Of a DNA stretch of 64,000 bases, positions 58,787 to 64,000 are shown piece after piece. The stretch lies in NCBI RefSeq assembly GCF_042683665.1, contig NZ_JBHUOO010000046.1, one strand, 5' to 3'. Under the pieces are notes generated by a model. It saw nothing but the letters and a program-made list of their open reading frames with translations. It was not told the DNA's origin and ran no database searches. Made by a program: the position numbers and the translations under genes. The stretch comes from Leeuwenhoekiella polynyae (GTDB lineage: Bacteria; Bacteroidota; Bacteroidia; Flavobacteriales; Flavobacteriaceae). Every line of letters starts with the position of its first letter. Position 1 is the first letter of the stretch.

Positions 58787-58812
58787 CATTTTAAGTTTTT
58801 AGGACTGCAAGT

Positions 58813-59433
58813 TCAAACCTCCCCATCCCAAGCTAAAACTTCACCGGGCTGCAACGTATTTAAGTTTATATTTCCCACGCGAACGCGAACTAAGCGTAGC
58901 GTAGGGCAATCAATTGCCGAAGTCATTTTGCGCACTTGTCTGAATTTACCTTCTTGTATCGTAATGCTCAACCAAGTCGTGGGTCCGTGACGTGCGTCCC
59001 GTATCTTTTTACCACGGTTAGGTAAGTTTGGCGACGCTATCAGGGTTTCGACAGCACAGGGTTTTGTAGTATACTTTTTACCTTCCAGACCTATTTCTAT
59101 TCCTTGCTGCAGTTGAATGAGTTGTTCTTCAGTCGGAATTCCATCAACAAGTGCATAATATTCTTTTTCAATACCACTACGGTTGATGTGGTTACTCAAC
59201 TTTCCGTCTGTTGTCATGAGCAATAAACCTTCAGATTTTTCATCTAAACGACCTATAGGCATAATTTCTTCCGGCCAATCGTGCAGTTCTGCTAAGAATT
59301 TTTTCTTCCGCCTTTGACGTAAATCATTACTGCTCAACTGACTGATAAAACCATAGGGTTTAAAGACTATAAAATGTTTGTGCTCTGTCAATGTTAAGTT
59401 TCTTTTTCGCTCTGCGAAAATAGGAAAACTCAC
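58813..59433 (-). CDS. Pseudouridine synthase, RluE-like (RsuA family)
   Basis: A 206-residue rRNA pseudouridine synthase. The catalytic Asp is in GRLDEKSEGLLLMTTDGKLSNHI, with YALVDGIPTEEQL and IQEGKFRQVRKMTSAIDCPTLRLVRVRVG. No S4 domain, as in RluE (23S U2457). The family start is near LTEHKHFIVFKPYGF; a TTG at 59391 fits. The extra N-terminus MSFPIFAERKRNL includes residues encoded by the mini-hairpin at 59406-59422, so the translation start is uncertain. Confidence 0.9.
   Translation of the reverse strand: MSFPIFAERKRNLTLTEHKHFIVFKPYGFISQLSSNDLRQRRKKKFLAELHDWPEEIMPIGRLDEKSEGLLLMTTDGKLSNHINRSGIEKEYYALVDGIPTEEQLIQLQQGIEIGLEGKKYTTKPCAVETLIASPNLPNRGKKIRDARHGPTTWLSITIQEGKFRQVRKMTSAIDCPTLRLVRVRVGNINLNTLQPGEVLAWDGEV
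59406..59422. repeat. Mini-hairpin TTTTCGC-TCT-GCGAAAA at the rluE-like gene start
   Basis: A perfect 7-bp stem, 3-nt loop, inside the possible 5' end of the RluE-like gene. Confidence 0.6.
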
Positions 59434-59506
59434 ACTAGCAATTGTTCAACAGCTTTAACAAGCCAATACTTTGCCATTAACAATAATGCGCTATTTTTGA
59501 GATTCA

Positions 59507-60100
59507 ATGGCTAAATCTAGTACTGCATCTATGACATCACAGCATAAACGAAAACAACAAGCCAAAACACTTAGACAATTTAGAAGCATACATAGAGCCA
59601 TGGGGGCATTGTTATTTGTATTCTTTTTTGTGATTTCAGTTTCGGGATTATTGCTGGGAATCAAAAAAAATAGCGGTGATATCCTATTACCAAAAACACA
59701 AAAAGGAACGACTACAGATCTAACGAAATGGTTACCCTTAGAGGATTTGAAAGAAAAAGCACTGTTGGTTTTGCATGATTCGGTTTCATCAGAATTAGAT
59801 ACTAAGCTAAACCGTATTGATGTCCGCAGTGAAAAAGGAATTGTAAAATTTATTTTTGATAAGCATTATTACGGAATTCAACTGGACGGCGCTACCGGCG
59901 AAGTTCTTCATATAGGCAAAAGGCGCTCTGATGTTATAGAAAACATTCACGATGGCTCTATTATAGATAATTATTTAGGTACCAGCGGCTACTTCAAATT
60001 GATATATACCGTGATTATGAGTATCGCTCTTTTGTTGTTTACCCTAACAGGTTTTTGGCTGTGGTATGGACCCAAAAGAATGCGTAAAAGCCGAAATTAA
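59507..60100 (+). CDS. PepSY-associated membrane protein
   Basis: A 197-residue inner membrane protein with two helices: IHRAMGALLFVFFFVISVSGLLLGI (~38-62) and YTVIMSIALLLFTLTGFWLWYGP (C-terminal). Between them lies a PepSY-like domain (LEDLKEKALLVLH, KFIFDKHYYGIQLDGATGEVLHIGKRRSDVIENIHDG). The histidine in IHR and the WLWYGPKR end resemble PepSY-TM proteins of the FoxB/PiuB group linked to iron and respiratory functions. Start 59507; an ATG at 59531 (MTSQHKRK) is also possible. Confidence 0.85.
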   Translation: MAKSSTASMTSQHKRKQQAKTLRQFRSIHRAMGALLFVFFFVISVSGLLLGIKKNSGDILLPKTQKGTTTDLTKWLPLEDLKEKALLVLHDSVSSELDTKLNRIDVRSEKGIVKFIFDKHYYGIQLDGATGEVLHIGKRRSDVIENIHDGSIIDNYLGTSGYFKLIYTVIMSIALLLFTLTGFWLWYGPKRMRKSRN

Positions 60101-60117
60101 TACTTAACAGCTAAGAA

Positions 60118-61161
60118 ATGTTGAAACAATTTGGAGGTAAACTCACTCCCGAACTTATAAAAAGATACGAGCAATCGCCTAATTGGTACGACGGTTGTTT
60201 TCAAAACCTCGAAGAAACCACAATGGATATTGGTGTTGCCGAAATGCCAGGAATGCTCTACAAGATGTTTTTTAGTAAAGGGAAATCTACTCCAAAGAGC
60301 AACCTACCAGTTGAATCATTTGATAAAACAGCTTTTTTGGCGCCAAATGATTCTTTAAAATATATCTGGTATGGTCACGGTGTTTATTTGCTACGCTTAG
60401 CAGGCAAAACCATTTTGATCGACCCGATGCTCGGACCTGATTCTGCTCCTATTGCTCCTACAACTACACGTCGTTTTTCAGAGAATACATTAGATCTTAT
60501 TCAAGATTTCCCCGAGATTGATTTACTGCTCTTAACCCACGATCATTACGATCATCTGGATTATGCGAGTATGAAAAAACTTTTTCCTAAGATCAAGAAC
60601 TATTACGTAGCCTTGGGCTCCGGTAGACATTTGGAATCCTGGGGTATACCGGCTTCTAAAATTACCGAGTTTGATTGGTGGGACAGGCACAGCTTTGAAG
60701 GGATTGAATTGACATTTACGCCAAGTCGTCATTTTTCAGGACGTGGGTTACGCGATCGTGCAAAATCATTATGGGGAGGCTGGGTTCTAAAAACCGAATC
60801 TGTTTCGGTGTATCATACCGGTGATGGTGGTTATGGTAAACATTTTAAAGAAATAGGAGCAAAGTTGGGGCCGTTTGATTTTGGCTTTGTAGAATGCGGG
60901 CAATACAATGAGCGCTGGCACAGTATACATATGTTTCCTGAGGAAGCAGTTACTGCCGCTCAGGATGCAGGTATTAAACGCGCTACACCATATCACTGGG
61001 GTGGTTTTAAACTCGCTTTTCACCCGTGGAAAGAACCTGCAGAGCATTTCGTGGAAGCGGCAATAACTCAAAAGCTAAGTTATACGCTACCCAGATTAGG
61101 CCAACTCATGCACCTTGATCAGGTCGCTCAAACTGAAAAATGGTGGGAAACTTTTGAATAG
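60118..61161 (+). CDS. MBL-fold metallohydrolase (NAPE-PLD/UlaG-like)
   Basis: A 347-residue metallo-beta-lactamase-fold enzyme. Zinc ligands: LLLTHDHYDHLDYASM (HxHxDH), FTPSRHFSGRGL, VYHTGDGGYGKHFKEIG and PYHWGGFKLAFHPW. The order and the HSIHMFPEEAVTAA tail resemble N-acylphosphatidylethanolamine phospholipase D-like bacterial proteins. No signal peptide, so cytoplasmic. It starts 17 bp after the PepSY gene. The substrate is unknown. Confidence 0.9.
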   Translation: MLKQFGGKLTPELIKRYEQSPNWYDGCFQNLEETTMDIGVAEMPGMLYKMFFSKGKSTPKSNLPVESFDKTAFLAPNDSLKYIWYGHGVYLLRLAGKTILIDPMLGPDSAPIAPTTTRRFSENTLDLIQDFPEIDLLLLTHDHYDHLDYASMKKLFPKIKNYYVALGSGRHLESWGIPASKITEFDWWDRHSFEGIELTFTPSRHFSGRGLRDRAKSLWGGWVLKTESVSVYHTGDGGYGKHFKEIGAKLGPFDFGFVECGQYNERWHSIHMFPEEAVTAAQDAGIKRATPYHWGGFKLAFHPWKEPAEHFVEAAITQKLSYTLPRLGQLMHLDQVAQTEKWWETFE

Positions 61162-61289
61162 ATTCTGCTAGAAATTAATGTTTTATATTTTTATAATGAG
61201 GAAAATAGGTTCTTTACAAAACTCGTTGAGAATTGTGTAATTGGTGCCTGGAAATAGACTAGCTTTGCGCCTTCTTAAAAAAGAAGGTT

Positions 61290-61739
61290 ATGAAACGTAT
61301 TACCGCTTACCGCAAGTTATTCAACACAGATAAAGATGCTGATTTGAAACAACTTAAATCTGCTTACAGAAATCTTGTTAAAGAATGGCATCCTGATAAA
61401 TTTCAGGAAGGTGATGCGCGTAAAGAAGAAGCTGAACTTAAAAGTCGGGAGATCATTGATGCCTATCATTTTTTAGTGAGTATCGCTCCCGAAACTAAAG
61501 AAGCTACTTTAGAAACGTATACAGAAACCATTACCAACTCTGGTATTTCAGATTATCAGCATAAAGGCTTATTGTTAGAAATCACCTTTACTGATGGTAG
61601 CACGTATGAATACTTTGGTGTGCAAAAGCCTATGTTTTTAAAATTTCACAACGCAGGTAATCAAGTGCGTTTCGCGAAGCGGAATATCTACAATTCTTTC
61701 TTATACCGAAAGTCAAAACGCTTGCTGCAGGAAGCTTAA
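61290..61739 (+). CDS. J-domain protein with C-terminal KTSC domain
   Basis: A 149-residue two-domain protein. The N-terminal J domain (YRKLFNTDKDADLKQLKSAYRNLVKEWHPDKFQEGDARKEEAELKSREIIDAYHFL) has an intact HPD and should stimulate a DnaK-type chaperone. The C-terminal ~60 residues (SGISDYQHKGLLLEITFTDGSTYEYFGVQKPMFLKFHNAGNQVRFAKRNIYNSFLYRKS) form a KTSC domain, named after a catalytic Lys/Thr/Ser/Cys pattern and often linked to RNA metabolism. Stands alone. Confidence 0.88.
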   Translation: MKRITAYRKLFNTDKDADLKQLKSAYRNLVKEWHPDKFQEGDARKEEAELKSREIIDAYHFLVSIAPETKEATLETYTETITNSGISDYQHKGLLLEITFTDGSTYEYFGVQKPMFLKFHNAGNQVRFAKRNIYNSFLYRKSKRLLQEA

Positions 61740-61757
61740 TTTGTAAATTAGCGGCTG

Positions 61758-62609
61758 ATGACTAAAAAAGCCATTTATGCCATTGTAATCGCTGCCCTAA
61801 TTGCGGGTTCAAACGGTATTCTTATCAAAGCAATGCCCAGTTTGACAACCGGTGCGATTGGTTGGTTTAGAGCAGGAGTCCCGGTTTTATTCTTGTTACC
61901 GGGCTTGATCAAGGCTAATGAGTTGCGGGTTAAAGGCAATACTAAAATACTGGTACTGGCCTCTGTCATCAATGCAGTTCGCACATATTTTTTCTTGCTG
62001 GCTTTTGTATATACCTCAGTGGGTAATGCAGTTGTATTGTTTTATGTGTATCCACTTTTTATCACGATAATCGAAACGCTGATCTACAAAACACCCATCA
62101 AACGCAATCAGATTTTACTGATGCTTTTAGCCTTTGCAGGGATAGCGGTAACCTATGCTGATAAAGAATTCAGCTTTGCGTCAAGAGATTTTATAGGTAT
62201 GCTTGCAGCAGTTTTGGCTGCTTTGGGCTATGCATTTTTCGTTTGTATTTTTAAAAGACAAACTCATGATTGTAACCGCAATCAGTTATTGTTTTATCAG
62301 AATATTGCAGGCGCATTGCTATTTTTACCGTTTCTTTTCGGGCTACAACAGGTTGAATTGGCACACATAGGCATTGGTGTTTTTTACGGTTTATTGATAG
62401 GAATCGTACAATTTAGTTTGTTTTTCTTCGGGTTAAAACACTTGAATGCTACTACTGCAGCTTCTTTGATGTATCTCGAAGTTTTGAGTGCCGTAATTCT
62501 GAGTTTTTTAATTCTTGATGAACAACTAAGCTGGAATACCTATCTGGGCGGAAGTTTTATTTTACTCAGTAGTTTTTTTATTTCGCGTCTCAACCGTAAA
62601 GCTTCTTAA
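61758..62609 (+). CDS. EamA-family (DMT) transporter
   Basis: A 283-residue inner membrane carrier with ten predicted helices in two EamA repeats. The first contains SLTTGAIGWFRAGVPVLFLLPG and the second SFASRDFIGMLAAVLAALGYAFFVCIFKR, ending SAVILSFLILDEQLSWNTYLGGSFILLSSFFISRL. Substrates of such carriers are usually small metabolites; this one cannot be told. Starts 19 bp after the J-domain gene. Confidence 0.92.
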   Translation: MTKKAIYAIVIAALIAGSNGILIKAMPSLTTGAIGWFRAGVPVLFLLPGLIKANELRVKGNTKILVLASVINAVRTYFFLLAFVYTSVGNAVVLFYVYPLFITIIETLIYKTPIKRNQILLMLLAFAGIAVTYADKEFSFASRDFIGMLAAVLAALGYAFFVCIFKRQTHDCNRNQLLFYQNIAGALLFLPFLFGLQQVELAHIGIGVFYGLLIGIVQFSLFFFGLKHLNATTAASLMYLEVLSAVILSFLILDEQLSWNTYLGGSFILLSSFFISRLNRKAS

Positions 62610-62779
62610 GAGCTTACTGAAGCCAGTATTCCTCAAATCTTAACCTAGGTTAGGCAACTGCGTTAAACTTTATTTAAATCACTTCTCAGCATTTGGGAAC
62701 CGATAAGCATAGCCGTAATTTGATTCCAAAGCAAGCCTCGGGGAGTAAACCCTTGGTGATACCAATTAAAATTAAAGCT

Positions 62780-63829
62780 ATGAGCGAAGTAAAAGCATAT
62801 GGAGCTGCTGATTCTAAAGCAGACCTTAAAGAAATAAAAATTGAACGTAGAGTTATTCAACCCAGAGATGTGAAAATCAAGATCACCTATTGTGGGGTTT
62901 GCCACAGTGATATTCATACCGTGCGTAACGATTGGGGCGGATCTAAATATCCCGTTGTACCGGGTCACGAGATCATTGGTAAAGTACTAGAAATTGGTAA
63001 CGAAGTGGAGAATATTAAAGTCGGTGACACCGTTGGCGTAGGGTGTATGGTAGATTCGTGCCGGGAGTGCGAGCCGTGTAAACAAGATCTGGAGCAGTTT
63101 TGTGAGCAAGGAATGGTAGGGACTTATAACGGTAGAGACAAACATTTAGGAGGACATACGTTTGGTGGTTATTCTGAAGAAATTGTAGTGGATAATTACT
63201 ATGTATTACGCGTACCTGAGAATTTAGATGAGAATGCCGTAGCTCCGCTATTATGTGCAGGTATTACAACATTTTCCCCTTTAAATCATTGGAAAGTAAG
63301 TAAAGGCGATAAAGTAGGTGTTATAGGTCTTGGCGGATTAGGACATATGGGAATTAAATTTGCGCACGCAATGGGTGCTCACGTTGTCATGATTACAACA
63401 AGTCCGGGTAAAGCGGAAGATGCTAAGCGATTGGGAGCAGACGAAGTATTGATTTCTAAAGATACTGATGCGATGAAAAAGCATGCAAATTCTTTTGATT
63501 TTCTACTGAATACTGTACCGGTAGGTCACGACATCAATCCGTATTTGAGTTTATTGAAGATCGATGCGACCATGTGTATGGTAGGTGCGGTTGAACCGCT
63601 CGAAGCTGTTCACGGTGGAAGCTTAATTATGGGACGTAAAAACGTTGCTGGTTCTTTAATTGGCGGTATCAAAGAAACTCAGGAAATGCTTGATTTCTGC
63701 GGAGAACACAACATTGTAAGTGATATCGAAATGATTGATATGCATACTATAAACGAAGCTTATGAGCGCGTTGTAGATGGAGATGTAAAATACCGTTTTG
63801 TAATTGATATGGAATCCTTACGAAACTAA
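62780..63829 (+). CDS. Zinc-dependent alcohol dehydrogenase (CAD/YahK-like)
   Basis: A 349-residue NAD(P)-dependent medium-chain dehydrogenase. The catalytic zinc Cys is in ITYCGVCHSDIHTV, with GHEIIGKVLEIG. The structural zinc site CMVDSCRECEPCKQDLEQFC (four Cys) is intact. The nucleotide-binding segment is GVIGLGGLGHMGIKFAHAMGAHV. Typical length. ATG 62780 (MSEVKAYGAADSKADLK) is preferred: an in-frame upstream codon at 62693 adds 29 residues without family resemblance. Followed by a strong terminator. Confidence 0.95.
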   Translation: MSEVKAYGAADSKADLKEIKIERRVIQPRDVKIKITYCGVCHSDIHTVRNDWGGSKYPVVPGHEIIGKVLEIGNEVENIKVGDTVGVGCMVDSCRECEPCKQDLEQFCEQGMVGTYNGRDKHLGGHTFGGYSEEIVVDNYYVLRVPENLDENAVAPLLCAGITTFSPLNHWKVSKGDKVGVIGLGGLGHMGIKFAHAMGAHVVMITTSPGKAEDAKRLGADEVLISKDTDAMKKHANSFDFLLNTVPVGHDINPYLSLLKIDATMCMVGAVEPLEAVHGGSLIMGRKNVAGSLIGGIKETQEMLDFCGEHNIVSDIEMIDMHTINEAYERVVDGDVKYRFVIDMESLRN

Positions 63830-63849
63830 TACAGAGCACCGTAGATACT

Positions 63850-63885
63850 AAAAAAATCCGCCTGAGTACTCAGGCGGATTTTTTT
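63850..63885. terminator. Strong terminator after the alcohol dehydrogenase gene
   Basis: A perfect 18-bp inverted repeat without loop spacer, core ATCCGCCTGAGT/ACTCAGGCGGAT, flanked by A7 and T7. Confidence 0.9.
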
Positions 63886-63937
63886 AATCTATACTTTGTC
63901 CCGTCCTGAAATAGCGATACACTAAAACCTTAGTGTA

Positions 63938-64000
63938 ATGAAAACACCCTCAAAGAGTGGTTATGCAAAAAGAACCCAAAAAGACTACTCGCTTTCTTTT
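63938..64000 (+). CDS. Start of a probable IS3-type transposase (OrfA), cut by the window edge
   Basis: The first 21 codons read MKTPSKSGYAKRTQKDYSLSF, resembling the beginning of IS3-family OrfA proteins of flavobacteria (…YAKRTQKDYSLSFKL…). Upstream, 63893-63925 (TTTGTCCCGTCCTGAAATAG and following) is the sort of sequence expected near an IS end. The rest lies outside the window, so the element is only inferred. Confidence 0.55.
   Translation, partial: MKTPSKSGYAKRTQKDYSLSF

Noticed and set aside
62693..62779. Longer N-terminus of the alcohol dehydrogenase.
   Set aside because: The extra 29 residues do not resemble the family and the normal start MSEVKAYGAADSKADLK follows.
1..64000. CRISPR arrays, rRNA and other tRNA genes.
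   Set aside because: I looked for regularly spaced repeats and for rRNA or tRNA sequence and saw only tRNA-Pro and its 3'-end duplicate.

Overview
The window is chromosomal DNA from a member of the Bacteroidetes, most likely a marine Flavobacteriaceae. This rests on a SusC/SusD pair under an ECF sigma/FecR switch, a fused LpxC-FabZ, the gliding/T9SS regulator PorX, a T9SS C-terminal sorting domain, fused HisB and HisIE, and promoter boxes of the TAnnTTTG type. Genus cannot be fixed from the sequence alone. The DNA is AT-rich, with no rRNA and no CRISPR array.

Layout. 0.1-11.6 kb (minus strand): an ECF sigma factor, a FecR anti-sigma factor, a SusC TonB-dependent receptor, a SusD lipoprotein, a TlpA-like thioredoxin protein and a secreted S9 peptidase, which together look like a peptide-uptake and digestion locus. 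12.0-19.25 kb: a genomic island inserted in the 3' end of a tRNA-Pro(GGG) gene. It has a tyrosine recombinase next to the tRNA and a 31-bp repeat of the tRNA end (one mismatch) at the far side. It carries a lipoprotein, a T9SS-exported M43 metalloprotease, a 5'-truncated nuclease, a kilobase of non-coding DNA rich in inverted repeats, and a Fic AMP-transferase gene with a palindromic operator. 19.5-31.5 kb: housekeeping genes including a cytochrome c/PQQ-type sugar dehydrogenase pair, trxB, aroB, proline dehydrogenase, alanine dehydrogenase, tsaE, porX and an HD phosphohydrolase.

31.5-41.4 kb (plus strand): a lipid A and central metabolism run: lpxD, lpxC-fabZ, lpxA, efp, a second LpxD-like gene, an NTF2-like gene, sucD, fabG, a von Willebrand-type membrane protein and a prohibitin-like protein. 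41.4-42.8 kb: two minus-strand envelope genes (helix-hairpin-helix and OmpA-like). 42.87-50.36 kb: a complete histidine operon hisG-D-C-B-H-A-F-IE, preceded by a leader peptide with four consecutive His codons and a terminator/antiterminator pair, i.e. a readable transcription attenuator. This operon is also peppered with small palindromic repeats, some read through in frame in HisB, HisH and HisA.

50.8-64 kb: a secreted C1q-like protein, recQ, aguB-aguA (agmatine to putrescine), a DEAD-box helicase, an FAD amine-oxidase-like protein, a small membrane peptide, an RluE-type pseudouridine synthase, a PepSY membrane protein, an MBL-fold hydrolase, a J-domain/KTSC protein, an EamA transporter and a zinc alcohol dehydrogenase. 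The window ends within the first codons of what looks like an IS3-type transposase.

The most noteworthy structures are the his attenuator, the tRNA-Pro island with its att repeats and structured non-coding DNA, the double palindrome over the fic promoter, the repeat-derived peptides in the his enzymes, and a sigma factor gene with no standard start codon.
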